Below are positions 8,623 to 17,642 of a DNA stretch of 64,000 nt, one piece after another (the first letter of the stretch is position 1; each line of letters begins with the position of its first letter). Origin of the DNA: CBDFHV01 sp965247705 (GTDB lineage Bacteria > Pseudomonadota > Alphaproteobacteria > Rhodospirillales > CAMCUA01). Position numbers and translations under genes: made by a program. Below the pieces are notes generated by a model. It saw only the letters and a program-made list of their open reading frames with translations, did no database searches and had not been told where the DNA came from. The stretch spans positions 13,604-77,603 of the forward strand of contig CBDFHV010000069.1 in assembly GCA_965247705.1 (NCBI GenBank), read 5' to 3'.

Positions 8623-9876
8623 TCAGGCGGGCACCCGTTCCATATAGTCCGCCATCAAACTCTTGATTCGGTCGTCGTTGGGGACGATTCCGGACAGGCC
8701 GAGGAACTTGATATCTTCGTCGGAGTCCTGGCGAAATGCGTGGGCGAGGCGGAACAGCAGGCGGGCGGCGGCGGTTTCCTGCCAGAACCAGTCGCGCAAG
8801 GGGTCGATCGAAATGGTGGTGTCGCGGGCGGTGACGGCTTCCGTATAGAAGGCCTTCAAGTCCTGGAGGGCGAAGCGCACCGTCTGGTCCATGTCCAGGC
8901 CCCGATCCCTGGCCGGCTCGCGGCCCCCTTCCAGCACCGCCTTCAGGAAGGGCGGGATGGCCTCGATGGGGAAGCCGCTGGGCCCCATGGTGGTGGCCTG
9001 ACCGGCCGCCAGCCGCCGCTCGAACCAGGGCCGCAGGCGGGCGATCTCGTCCAGGGTCTGTTCGACCAGGTCTGTGATGGTCCCGTCGCGGCCCGGCGGC
9101 GGGCCGAAGGAGACCGGGCAGGACCAGCCTTCCCCCGAATCCTCGTCGTCCCCGGAAGTCTCCGGCGCCTGTTCCGGGAAATCGACGATTAGAGGACCGG
9201 AGGGCGCCTCCAGCAAGGCCAGGGCCGCGCGGATCACCCGCTTCTGAAACTCCACGGCCCCGGGCGGCCCGATGGGACGGCCCATTTCGAAGGGAACCCA
9301 CAGGCTGCGCGGCGGCATCATGCGCTCGGAATGTTCGCGCAGGATGCTGATGATGGTGGTGGGAATGCCTTCCCGTTCGATGACTTGGGCCAGCCCGCTC
9401 ACGGCGCGCGTGCAGTTGGGTCAGACGGGCACCAGGAGAACGGCATCGACCTTCTCCGCCCTCAGCAGGCCGGCCAGTTCGCGGGCATAAGGCTCCATGA
9501 ACTCGGGTCCGGTGGCGCCCATGAAGAAATAGTGATGGTTCGCCGCCGCGCCGATCTCGCCGTCCGCCGCCATCTCCCGCAGCCGGTCGGTGGGAAAGAT
9601 GACGTTGAGGTCCGCCTGGAAGCCGGTGCGGTCGTAGTTGGTGGAAATGTGGCTCATCACCACGTCGTCGGCGTCCAGCGGAATCACTCGATAGTCGGCC
9701 CCGTTGCGAGCGAAGGGGCGGTCGCCCCGGCGATGAATGCCGGCGCTGGAGATCAGAGCGACCCGGCGCTGGGATACGGGTTTCCCCAGCGCCCACGGCC
9801 GGTCCTCGTAGGTCGGGCACGGCAGCGCCGCCAAGTGGCTGCGCAGGGGTTCCTGGAGATCGCTCAGTCGGACCAT
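8623..9876 (-). CDS. GrdB/PrdB-like selenoprotein (glycine/sarcosine/betaine/proline reductase selenoprotein B family), UGA = Sec152
   Basis: Two ORFs in the same frame, 9421-9876 and 8623-9402, are separated only by a TGA at 9421-9423. Read through as selenocysteine they form a 417-residue protein in which the join reads LLVPV-U-PNCTRAV. The U-x-x-C redox motif at this place is characteristic of the GrdB/PrdB reductase B family. The sequence on both sides of the UGA is well conserved in style (NHHYFFMGATGPEFMEP before; REHSERMMPPRSLWVPFEMGRP after), so the downstream part has no start of its own. selA and selB lie 80 bp downstream on the same strand. The role in this clade is unknown; classical members reduce glycine, betaine or D-proline, but the other subunits are absent here. 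Start ATG 9876. Confidence 0.9.
9394..9423 (-). promoter_or_regulatory. Sec UGA codon with candidate bacterial SECIS hairpin
   Basis: Directly 3' of the UGA (9423-9421) the mRNA can fold with CCC pairing GGG at the base, an internal loop, then CACG pairing CGUG around a five-base loop CGCGC that contains G in its second position. Bacterial SECIS elements sit just after the UGA and need an apical G. The spacer here is a little short compared with the usual range, so the exact structure is uncertain. Confidence 0.5.
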
Positions 9877-10266
9877 GGGATTCCCGTCATGGAGGCCCCC
9901 GCACCCTGTCGGGATTGCGGCATCGGGTCAATGGGTGGCGTCTGTCGGCAAGGTTTCATATTGAAAGCCGCAATGATGGCCGGTCTCAACGTTCCCGTAT
10001 CGACCCATCGCGGAACCCGGTATGTCGCCGCGCAATCCGACCTGCCGCCTATCCAGCCCCGCCAAAAGCCGCAAACGAAGCGCGGCTGTTTCGATGGAAT
10101 GCGCGGCGATATTTCGGTGTCGGGATATATTACGTCCGCCCAATACGCCAAGACAGCGTTCCGGTTTCCTCAAGCCATTGATATTAAGGTGATTAATTAA
10201 AAATCGCAGGTTTCCACGACTTTTCAGGGTGTCGGCATTTCTTACAGTTCCGGCACGGACGTAATT
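9877..10266. other. Intergenic region upstream of the selenoprotein gene
   Basis: About 390 bp without a convincing gene. No tRNA(Sec) fold was recognised. The right part is AT-richer and contains the GGTGTCGG-N8-ACAGTT motif at 10228-10249, which before the IS1380 insertion lay about 130 bp upstream of the small PEP-CTERM gene at 12127. Confidence 0.6.
10228..10249 (+). promoter_or_regulatory. Bipartite motif upstream of PEP-CTERM gene, copy A
   Basis: GGTGTCGG, eight bases, then ACAGTT. The same 14 fixed bases with the same 8-bp gap occur at 28192-28213 (minus strand) upstream of the large PEP-CTERM gene. Removing the IS1380 copy and one ATCAA duplication puts this motif about 130 bp before ATG 12127. 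It may be a promoter or activator site for PEP-CTERM genes; which factor binds is unknown. Confidence 0.55.
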
Positions 10267-10271
10267 ATCAA

Positions 10272-12014
10272 CCCGCCTTATTCACCCAAGGGGCCTGAAA
10301 TGACTGGCGCGCGGCGGATTTTGACGTAAAATCAATGTGCTAGAAGGATTCACAACAAACCTCCGCCGTGCGCCATGGGTGAAACGCTATCTCTGTTCGG
10401 TTCCTCGTTCAACAAGTCCCTTCGCATCGAATCCCGACCCGAGCGGCTGACCGGGGAACCGGGGGCCGTGCTCTTGCGCGAGATCATGGAGCGCACCCGG
10501 ATCATCGAGTGGCTGACCGAGCGGTTGCACGATCCGCGCAAGGCCGATCGTGTCACCTATCCCCTGGCCGATCTGCTGCGCACGGTTCTGCTTCTCTTTG
10601 GCCAGGGTTGGCACGACCAAGACGACGCCGACGCGCTCCGCCATGATGCGGGCCTACGCCTGGCTGCAAGCGGTTCACGGGGTGTCACGCCGTTGTCCAC
10701 CGAGGCGCACCTGGCCTCGCAACCCACGCTGTCGCGTCTGATCGCGCTTCTGAGCACGCCGGAGGCCCGCACTGTGCTCCATGAGGCGATCACCGAGCTC
10801 GCGGGGCGGCGGTTCCGGGGCCTGCGCGGCGGTCACCGGCAGCGATATCTGACCATCGACGTGGACAGCCTGCCGATCGAGGTCCACGGCCATCAACCCG
10901 GCTCGGCCTGGAACGGCCATTACCATCAGCGCATGTACCACCCTTTGGTGGCCAGCATCGCCGAAACCGGCGACCTTCTGGACGCTCGTTTACGGGAGGG
11001 CAACGCCCACACCGCCGAGGGGGCGCTGGACTTCATCCTTGATCTCGTGGACCGAGCCGAAGAGACGCTGTGCCAAGTCGCTCTGGTGCGCATCGACGCT
11101 GGGTTCCCCAGCGATCCCCTGCTGTCGGGCCTGGAGCGTCGCGGGACGCCCTATGTTGCCCGATTGCGGACCAACAAGGTCCTGGACCGCATGGCTCAGC
11201 CCTGTCTTGGACGGCCGCCGGGACGGCCTCCGGCAGAGCCGCGGACGTGGTTCCACGAGATGACCTGCCGGGCGAAGTCGTGGTCGAAAGAGCGCCGAGT
11301 GGTCCTGGTGGTGTTGGAACGGCCAGACCAATTTCTGGTTGATCACTTCTGGCTGATCACCAGCCTTGATGCCGAGGCCGTGCCGGCGGCCGATCTCCTG
11401 GATCACTACCGCCAGCGCGGCCGTGCCGAGGCCCACATGGGCGAACTCATGGACGTGATGGACCCGGCGCTGTCGTCCGCGTCGCGAAGGAAGCGTCATT
11501 ACCGGGGGCGCTGCCTGCCGGAGCGCGAGAGCACGGTCGATGCCTTCGCTCACAACGAGGTCGTCCTGTTGCTCAACATCCTGGCCTATGAACTGGTTCA
11601 TGCCGGGCGGTGCCTGATGGAGACTGCGACCGGCGAGGGGTGGAGCCTTCGCCGGTTCCGCGAGCGCGTTCTGCGCGCCGCCGCCCGGGTCGTCGTTTCC
11701 GGCCGACGCATCACCATGGTCATCGGGGAAACATTCGCCCGCTTCTGGCAACGGCTCTGGCCGCGCTTGGAACGCTTGCGATACGCCGACCCGTAACCCC
11801 GTCCAAGTCGGCCAGCTAGACTTCAAGCCACCGCCGGATCGCCGGTGGCGGTCCCGCTCGCCTCCACGGCGGCTTCTTCACGCCTTTCATGCCTCAAGTG
11901 GCTATCGCACAGCTGGGGAAGCACCCGTGACTCGCCAGCCGCGAATGACCCTGCAACGAGACTCGCATCACATGCAGAAAAGTCTACGGCAAGGGGGTTG
12001 GTGAATAAGCCGGG
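10272..12014 (+). mobile_element. IS1380-family element A, complete with 5-bp target duplication
   Basis: The element is 1743 bp. Its imperfect terminal inverted repeats begin CCCGCCTTATTCACC on the left and CCCGGCTTATTCACC on the right (read inward). ATCAA flanks both sides (10267-10271 and 12015-12019), a 5-bp target duplication as expected for IS1380. It carries one transposase. The right end (11951-12014) is repeated, identical over 64 bases and inverted, at the right edge of the window. Confidence 0.92.
10375..11796 (+). CDS. IS1380-family transposase (element A)
   Basis: A 473-residue DDE transposase. Marks are the TIDVDSLPIEVHG segment with the first catalytic Asp, RIDAGFPSD with the second, and the C-terminal YRQRGRAEAHMGELMD segment with the catalytic Glu. 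It begins with ATG 10375, about 100 bp inside the left terminal repeat, and fills most of the element. The frame is intact, so the element may be active. It is not closely similar to the transposase at 12395-13735. Confidence 0.92.
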   Translation: MGETLSLFGSSFNKSLRIESRPERLTGEPGAVLLREIMERTRIIEWLTERLHDPRKADRVTYPLADLLRTVLLLFGQGWHDQDDADALRHDAGLRLAASGSRGVTPLSTEAHLASQPTLSRLIALLSTPEARTVLHEAITELAGRRFRGLRGGHRQRYLTIDVDSLPIEVHGHQPGSAWNGHYHQRMYHPLVASIAETGDLLDARLREGNAHTAEGALDFILDLVDRAEETLCQVALVRIDAGFPSDPLLSGLERRGTPYVARLRTNKVLDRMAQPCLGRPPGRPPAEPRTWFHEMTCRAKSWSKERRVVLVVLERPDQFLVDHFWLITSLDAEAVPAADLLDHYRQRGRAEAHMGELMDVMDPALSSASRRKRHYRGRCLPERESTVDAFAHNEVVLLLNILAYELVHAGRCLMETATGEGWSLRRFRERVLRAAARVVVSGRRITMVIGETFARFWQRLWPRLERLRYADP

Positions 12015-12126
12015 ATCAATCCCGCATAATCCATTGAAATGTCGATGACATTCGTTGTGGTATGAAAATTGCTTTAAATAATTTGCTACCGCTGAATTGC
12101 ACATCACATGCAACTGGAAAAAATCG

Positions 12127-12256
12127 ATGTCTATGCTCAAAATGAACACTGCTGTCGTATCCCCAATTTTCTTACTGGCCGCTACGCCCGCGTGGGCTGG
12201 GGTCACCAGCGTCGTAAATGTGCCGGAGCCGAACATGCTCGGGCTCGTCGTGCTAG
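12127..12256 (+). pseudogene. Very small PEP-CTERM protein, 3' end cut off by IS1380 element B
   Basis: The frame starts MSMLKMNTAVVSPIFL and has a clear signal peptide ending in PAWA. Only about seven residues later comes the PEP-CTERM sorting signal start VPEPNMLGLVVLA. The element at 12257 then replaces the rest of the membrane segment and the basic tail. The mature part would thus have been almost nothing but the sorting tag. Its own promoter region is also split from upstream DNA by IS1380 element A. It was probably a substrate of the exosortase/EpsH system before disruption. Confidence 0.65.
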
Positions 12257-13855
12257 CCCCAATTATTCATGACGGCCATCGGATTTCAGCGGGACGAGCG
12301 GTAGCGACCGGGTTGACGGCGATTTTTGAGACGGATTGTCGGAGAGGTTGGAGGTTGTTGTTCGGGGCTCGTCCGGCGGCACCTGCCGCTTGGTTCAGGG
12401 CCCTTGGGCGGTGATGCGCCCGGCGATGGCGATCATGGCCGGCTGATAGGGATAGGCCGAAGGCAGGGCGATCCTGAGGCGCGACTTGAGCTCCTCGACG
12501 CGGACGGCGATTTTGAGAAACGCCCGGCGCAGGGTTTCGAAGGTGGCCGTTCGCCACAGCGATTTCCGAGGCGCCGCTTGGCGAAGCTGATGCAGCAGCC
12601 AGTAGGCGCCGGTATGCAGGAAGAGGCGGAACTGGTTGGCCTCCCAACGGTGGCACGACGTGCGGTCGGACTTGGTGTAGAGCTTGTGGTCCTTGATCAT
12701 GTTTTCCATCCGCCCGCGGGCGCAGTAGACCTTCTCGTAGAGCGCCTTGGCGCGGCCGCTCAGGTTGGTGACGACGAAGCGGACGTCACAGCCCTTGGCG
12801 GTAGCTTCCACGCGGGCGATGACCGAGCGTTGCCGTGACCAGCTTTTGGCCTGGTAGCCGGTGTGGAAGAAGCGGCGCACCTTATCCTTTCCCTGCCCCG
12901 CCCGGCGCACGGCGGCGTCCTCGCACCACGGCTGGCCGATCCTGTTCAGCCGGGCGTTGCCGGAAAGCCCGAAGATGTAGCCGCAGCCCTGACGTTCGAG
13001 GAATTCCATGGCCTCCGGCGTGGCGTAGTGGCCATCGCCCCGCACGGTGATCTCGACCCGTGGCCAGTTGCGGCGGATGCGGCCGATGACGTGTCTCAGG
13101 ATCCGCGCCGCCTCGTCGCCGGAGGGCCGCTTGCCGGGACGCAGCAGTGACATCACCGGCTTGCCGGTGGCCGCCTCGAAGATATGGATGGGTTGGAAGC
13201 AATAGTCGTCGTAATGGGCGTTGAACAGCGCCAGCTGCTGGCCGCCGTGAACGGCATCGTCGGTGTCGTCGATATCGAGAACGATGCGCGCCGGAACGCG
13301 CTTGAAGCTGGCGCAAAACAGATCGATCATCGACAGCCCCATGCGCCCGAGCGCGCGCCATGACGGCGCGTTCTCGAGGCGCGACAGGGTCGGTTGGCTC
13401 ATCAGGTCGTCGCCGCTCTCGGACAAACGGCCACAGGCCAGCTTGAACGCCGGATCGAAACGCAGAACGTCGAGGTCGTCGCAATCCTCATACCCGCAGG
13501 CAATAGCGAACAGGCGCGCCCGGATCATGTCTACGTAAGCGTGGGTCGTGCTCGCCGGGTCGCGCACGTCGGTGACGCAGGAAGCGAGCACGTCGGCGAT
13601 GCCGAGCCGCCTGTCGATCTCGCCCAACAACAACACCCCGCCGTCCGACGACAGCCGTCCGCCGTCGAAGCGGGCGCAAAGCGGCTTGCCTCCAACGGGT
13701 GACAAACCAGGGAGATAGGGGGTAATCTCGTTCATGGTGAGCCGTGGGTTGTTCTGTTGCCATGTGATCTTGTCTTGACACCAAAATCATACGGCATTTC
13801 AACAGGTTAATCTACGCTCACCAGCATTTTCAATCAGCGCCGTGAATAATTCGGG
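12257..13855 (-). mobile_element. IS1380-family element B, no matching target duplication
   Basis: About 1.6 kb, bounded by inverted repeats CCCCAATTATTCATG (left) and CCCGAATTATTCACG (right, read inward). The flanks are CTAG on the left and TTAG on the right, so there is no convincing 4-5 bp duplication. The left flank is a PEP-CTERM gene fragment and the right flank is a fatty acid hydroxylase fragment. This suggests that the element caused a deletion or rearrangement after it inserted. Confidence 0.85.
12395..13735 (-). CDS. IS1380-family transposase (element B)
   Basis: A 446-residue DDE transposase with the family's typical GGVLLLGEIDRRLGIAD N-terminus, the VLDIDDTDDAVHG segment (first Asp), TVRGDGHYATPE (second Asp) and YCARGRMENMIKDHK with the C-terminal Glu. 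It is complete from ATG 13735 to a TGA at 12395. It belongs to a different IS1380 subgroup from element A, as sequence and end repeats differ. Confidence 0.93.
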   Translation of the reverse strand: MNEITPYLPGLSPVGGKPLCARFDGGRLSSDGGVLLLGEIDRRLGIADVLASCVTDVRDPASTTHAYVDMIRARLFAIACGYEDCDDLDVLRFDPAFKLACGRLSESGDDLMSQPTLSRLENAPSWRALGRMGLSMIDLFCASFKRVPARIVLDIDDTDDAVHGGQQLALFNAHYDDYCFQPIHIFEAATGKPVMSLLRPGKRPSGDEAARILRHVIGRIRRNWPRVEITVRGDGHYATPEAMEFLERQGCGYIFGLSGNARLNRIGQPWCEDAAVRRAGQGKDKVRRFFHTGYQAKSWSRQRSVIARVEATAKGCDVRFVVTNLSGRAKALYEKVYCARGRMENMIKDHKLYTKSDRTSCHRWEANQFRLFLHTGAYWLLHQLRQAAPRKSLWRTATFETLRRAFLKIAVRVEELKSRLRIALPSAYPYQPAMIAIAGRITAQGP

Positions 13856-14328
13856 TTAGCCACGTTATCCCGATATTCTGGCGCATCCATCGCTTGCATC
13901 ACAGTGACCCCGACGTCGATTTTACGACCGCCCGGCGGCATCATCCCTTTGAGATACTCATCACGGCACCATTCCTTGCACTTGGATTACTGATCTCTGG
14001 CGCGCCGCCACTCGCCTTGCTGATCTGGGCGTCATTGGCCGGAACGCTGACCTGGTTTCAGCATGGAAATATTCGCCTTCCAGACGGGCTCGACCGGGTT
14101 TTGAGGCTGTTCTTCGTGACGCCAGCCATGCATCGCGCCCACCATTCGTCGAAGCGGTCGGAAACGGACAGCAATTTCGGTGCGGTGTTCCCTTGGTGGG
14201 ATCGTATGATCCGTACGTATTGCGCGGAGCCCGAAGGCGGGCTGACGGGGATGACCCTCGGCCTTGAGCAATTTCGTCGACGCGAAGAGCTGTTTCTGCA
14301 CCGGTTGATCCTTCAACCCTTTGCATAA
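13856..14328 (+). pseudogene. Sterol desaturase/fatty acid hydroxylase family, 5'-truncated by IS1380 element B
   Basis: The frame is open from the element boundary and reads through FWRIHRLHHSD, RRHHPFE and HRAHHSSK to a TAA at 14328. These histidine clusters are the di-iron ligands of the membrane fatty acid hydroxylase superfamily. The N-terminal membrane segments and the first histidine box are missing, so only about 155 residues remain. The TTG at 13894 is not a credible start because it would remove part of a His box. Probably inactive. Confidence 0.8.
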
Positions 14329-14437
14329 AGCGGGAAGTCAGCGGTGCGCTGAATTGGGGCAGGTCGGCGCACTTTCGGATATCAAGACGTAGAATTTGTT
14401 CCGAACCGCAAAAGGCAGAGTCACAAATCCATACGCG

Positions 14438-15376
14438 TTAGGATGCCTGGCGATCAGTACCCCCCTGCCCCGCGCCCCCGGTCCTCGCCTTCACCGCCCG
14501 CTCTCGATAGGCGATGTAGATGACGGCGGCGAAAATCATCACCCCGCCCAGCCAGGTCCAGATCTCGGGCACCTCGGCGAACAGCAGGTAGCCGAGTATC
14601 GCCGCCCACAACAGCTTGGTGAACTCGATCGGCAGCACGGCGGTGACGTCGGCGTCGCGGAAGGACTGGGCGACGCAGATGTGGCCGATGCTGCCCAGGC
14701 TGCCGATCAGCGCCAGCCACAGGAGATGCTCCATGGTGAACGGGGTCCACACGGTCAGAGCGGCGACCAGTGCGAAGGGCATGGAGAAGACGGTCGAATA
14801 GAGGGCGATGGTGACAGCGGAATCCTCCCGCGACAGAATCTTGATCGCCACCATGCCCATGGCCGAGGCCAGGGCCGAAACAAGGACGTAGATCGAGCCC
14901 GGATCCAGACCCTCGATGCCCGGCCGGACGATCACCCAGGTGCCGGCGAATCCGACCGCCAGCGCGGTGATGCGCCGCGCGCGGATCACTTCCTTGAGGA
15001 TCAGGAACGCGAACACGGTGGCGAACAGCGGCCCCGTGAAGTTGAGCGCCGAGACCTTGGCCAGGGGCGCCAGTTGCAGGGCCATGAAAAACCCCATCAT
15101 GGATACGGCGTTGAGGCTGCCGCGAAGCACATGCAGCCATGGCCTTCGGGTGCGCAGGATCGCCCGCCCATGGCGGATGAGGATCGGAACGAAGAACAGT
15201 AAGCCGAAAACGCTGCGGAAGAAGGCGATCTCGAAAGGATGCATCTCCGCCGACAGGTTGCGGATGGATACGTTCATCCCGGCGAAGCCGAAGGTGGACA
15301 GCAACATGAAGACCATGCCGCGGACCACGTTGGGACCGCCGCCAAACACGGACAGCGCGTAGGGACCGATTTTCAT
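14438..15376 (-). CDS. EamA-family (DMT superfamily) transporter
   Basis: A 312-residue membrane protein with two EamA repeats and about ten hydrophobic segments (RGMVFMLLSTFGFAGMNV at the start, WLGGVMIFAAVIYIAYRER at the end). The tail after the last helix is basic and glycine-rich. It stands alone on the minus strand. It is clearly paralogous to the transporters at 4375-5247 and 19766-20668. Substrate unknown. Confidence 0.9.
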   Translation of the reverse strand: MKIGPYALSVFGGGPNVVRGMVFMLLSTFGFAGMNVSIRNLSAEMHPFEIAFFRSVFGLLFFVPILIRHGRAILRTRRPWLHVLRGSLNAVSMMGFFMALQLAPLAKVSALNFTGPLFATVFAFLILKEVIRARRITALAVGFAGTWVIVRPGIEGLDPGSIYVLVSALASAMGMVAIKILSREDSAVTIALYSTVFSMPFALVAALTVWTPFTMEHLLWLALIGSLGSIGHICVAQSFRDADVTAVLPIEFTKLLWAAILGYLLFAEVPEIWTWLGGVMIFAAVIYIAYRERAVKARTGGAGQGGTDRQAS

Positions 15377-15569
15377 GTCGGAAGCAGTTTGTTTGGGGGC
15401 AGTCAGTGGACGGGCAGCGCGCCCATATTGTCACGATTCCGCCGCCCGGTCGCCGGATCGCTTCTTGGACCGCGATCCACCCTATCCCTTCGTAGAATTT
15501 CTGGCCGGTGCCTATCCAGGTATTCTGATGGACTTGCCGACAACCAAATCAGGGTGGAAAGAATCGATC

Positions 15570-15794
15570 ATGACGCGTCACGTTTCGAAGCAACGCCTTA
15601 GTGATCGAATTTTCGATGCCCTGGAACTGGCCTTGAGCCAAAGCCGAACGGAAATTGTTAGCCGCCTTCGACTCGTCGGTCAGTCGCTCGTGGAGGAGGA
15701 AGAGGGGGACGGCCACCCGCCACGGGATTCGGATCGCCATCGATGGGCCGCCGGCGAACGGGCAAGGGCGCGGCAGAAGGCCGCCGTCAGGTAA
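15570..15794 (+). CDS. Hypothetical small protein
   Basis: Possible 74-residue gene starting MTRHVSKQRLSDRIFD, followed by an amphipathic helix (ALELALSQSRTEIVSRLRLV) and an acidic EEEE stretch. A purine-rich GGAAAG lies about ten bases before the ATG. The frame stays open upstream to 15375 but that part has no protein-like character. The last 20 residues are basic and low in hydrophobics, so the true gene could be shorter or absent. No family recognised. Confidence 0.35.
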   Translation: MTRHVSKQRLSDRIFDALELALSQSRTEIVSRLRLVGQSLVEEEEGDGHPPRDSDRHRWAAGERARARQKAAVR

Positions 15795-15815
15795 TCCCTC
15801 GAAGGTTTCTCCGGC

Positions 15816-16697
15816 TCAACGATCGTAGACCTGACAGATGGAGATGCTGTCCAGGCCGGCATTCCCGCGGGCGACGTGCATCCGGTAGAGCTGAGTCACC
15901 AGGCTGGTCAGGGGCAGCGGCGTGCCGGTGGACTCGGCGAACTCGGCGATGATGTTCAGATCCTTCATGATGGTGGCCGCGGTGCCGTGGGGCGGGCTGA
16001 AATCCCCCCGTGCCATCCGCGGTACCTCCACCTGCATCTGACGGGAATCGGCCGACCCGCCTTCGAGCACGCCGGGCAGCGTGCCCCCGTCCAGGCCGGC
16101 ATCGCGGGCCAGGGCCAGCATTTCCGACAGCACCACCTTGTTGCAGCTGTTGACCAGCTGGTTGCACAGCTTGGTCACCAGGCCCATGCCGGGGCCGCCC
16201 ATGGGCGCGAAGCGGTGGGCCACGCAGTCCATGATCGTGCGCGCCCGGTCGATATCGGCGCCCTCGCCGCCGGCCAGGATCACCAGCTTGCCGGCCTTGG
16301 CCCCGGTGACGCCGCCGGTGACCGGGGCGTCGACCCATCCCATGCCGCAGTGCGCGCGCAGGCGGGCGCCCAAGTCCCGGGCCAGGGTCGGCTTGATGGT
16401 GGAGTAGTCCACCAGCACCTTCTCCGCGGTCCCCGTCTCGGCGACGCCGCCGGCGCCGAACACCACCTGTTCCACCGCCGCGCCATCGGTGACGCAGAGC
16501 TGAACGATGTCGGCGCCGCGGGCCACCTCGGCCGGCGAGCCCGCTTCCACCGCTCCCCGGTCCAGGGAAGGGGCGATCTTGTCCCGGTTGCGGTTCCACA
16601 CCACCACGCTGTAGCCCGCGTCGAGGAATCGGTGGGTCATGGGCTCGCCCATCAGGCCAATGCCGATGTAGCCCAGCTTCGGTTTCCGTTCGCTCAC
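15816..16697 (-). CDS. NAD(P)-dependent beta-hydroxyacid dehydrogenase (3-hydroxyisobutyrate dehydrogenase family)
   Basis: A 293-residue enzyme with the N-terminal Rossmann motif GYIGIGLMGEPM, the DAPVTGGVTGA substrate-binding loop (near residue 120) and KLCNQLV with the catalytic Lys. The start is GTG 16697, whose GTGA overlaps the TGA of the upstream dioxygenase gene; the two form an operon. Family members oxidise 3-hydroxyisobutyrate, tartronate semialdehyde or similar 3-hydroxyacids. Coupling with a TauD-type dioxygenase suggests stepwise degradation of an oxidised small acid, which is inference. Confidence 0.88.
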   Translation of the reverse strand: MSERKPKLGYIGIGLMGEPMTHRFLDAGYSVVVWNRNRDKIAPSLDRGAVEAGSPAEVARGADIVQLCVTDGAAVEQVVFGAGGVAETGTAEKVLVDYSTIKPTLARDLGARLRAHCGMGWVDAPVTGGVTGAKAGKLVILAGGEGADIDRARTIMDCVAHRFAPMGGPGMGLVTKLCNQLVNSCNKVVLSEMLALARDAGLDGGTLPGVLEGGSADSRQMQVEVPRMARGDFSPPHGTAATIMKDLNIIAEFAESTGTPLPLTSLVTQLYRMHVARGNAGLDSISICQVYDR

Positions 16698-17569
16698 GGC
16701 ATTGTTCCCTGTTCCAGTTCGGCGTAAGGCCGGTCTCCGGTGATGGTCGTGCGGTGCATGATCCGGCGCTCGTTTTCCTCGTCGAATGTCGTCGCCAGGT
16801 GCATGGCGCAGCGATTGTCCCACAGGATCACATCGCCCGCCGACCAGCGGTGCCGATAGACGAAGCGCGCCTGGGTGGCGAAGTCGATCAGTTCGGCGAT
16901 CAGGGCCCGGCCCTCATCGAGGGGAAGGCCCAACACCTCCCACGCCGGACGGCCGCCCAGATAAAGGCAGCGGCGCCCCGACTCGGGATGGGTCCGCACC
17001 AGGGGGTGGACCACGTCGGGCAGCGCCGCCTTCTCCGCCGCGCTCAGGGGAAGCCGCTCGGGGAACCATTCAGGATAGGGCTTGACCCGGCTGTGAAGGA
17101 CCGTTCGCCCGTCGATGCGCCCCTTCAGGGCCGCCGACAAGGCGTCGTAGGCGGCGTACATGTTGGCGAACAAGGTATCGCCCTCGGCCATCGGAACCTC
17201 GCGGGCACACAGCATGGAACCGGCCGGCGGGCAGGCAATGTAGGACATGTCCGTATGCCAGGAGCGTCCGCTGCGGGCGGCGCCGATGGGCTTGCCGTCC
17301 TCTTCCACATTGGAGACCACATAAACCTCGGGCTGACCTGGCAGGGCATAGCGGGTAAGACCGTGGATCTCCAGGCGTCCCAGCCGTCGGCTGAAAGCCA
17401 CCTGCTGGGCGGGGGTCATGGCCTGTTGCCCGGGAAACAGCAGGATCAAATGCTCGAGCCAGGCGGCGCGGATTTGAGTCACCGTGACGTCGTCGACGGG
17501 GCGCGAAAGGTCGACGCCTTCAACGGCGGCGCCGAGTGCATTCGACAACGGCCGAACGCACAAATTCAT
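16694..17569 (-). CDS. TauD/TfdA-family Fe(II)/2-oxoglutarate dioxygenase
   Basis: A 291-residue non-haem iron dioxygenase. The iron ligands are visible as WHTD (His105, Asp107) and MHLATTF (about His262), with the 2-oxoglutarate-binding Arg in RRIMHRTT. Start ATG 17569 (MNLCVRPLSN) was preferred to an upstream extension because family members begin here with the ALGAAVEGVDLS strand. It is translationally coupled to the downstream dehydrogenase. A second dioxygenase of this family lies at 49217-50026. Substrate unknown. Confidence 0.9.
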   Translation of the reverse strand: MNLCVRPLSNALGAAVEGVDLSRPVDDVTVTQIRAAWLEHLILLFPGQQAMTPAQQVAFSRRLGRLEIHGLTRYALPGQPEVYVVSNVEEDGKPIGAARSGRSWHTDMSYIACPPAGSMLCAREVPMAEGDTLFANMYAAYDALSAALKGRIDGRTVLHSRVKPYPEWFPERLPLSAAEKAALPDVVHPLVRTHPESGRRCLYLGGRPAWEVLGLPLDEGRALIAELIDFATQARFVYRHRWSAGDVILWDNRCAMHLATTFDEENERRIMHRTTITGDRPYAELEQGTMP

Positions 17570-17642
17570 CGATGGGGAAGACCGGGTTGGAGATCCGAGC
17601 GCGCCGATACGCGCTCCCGTTCGGCGCGACGGACGCGCGAAC

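Noticed and set aside
9877..10266. Possible tRNA(Sec) gene near selA-selB
   Set aside because: No cloverleaf with the long variable arm, or a T-arm like TTCGA, could be found here or in the 80-bp gap 8543-8622.
12253..13859. Target duplication for IS1380 element B
   Set aside because: CTAG and TTAG flanks share only TAG, which is too short and not at equivalent positions for a 4-5 bp duplication.
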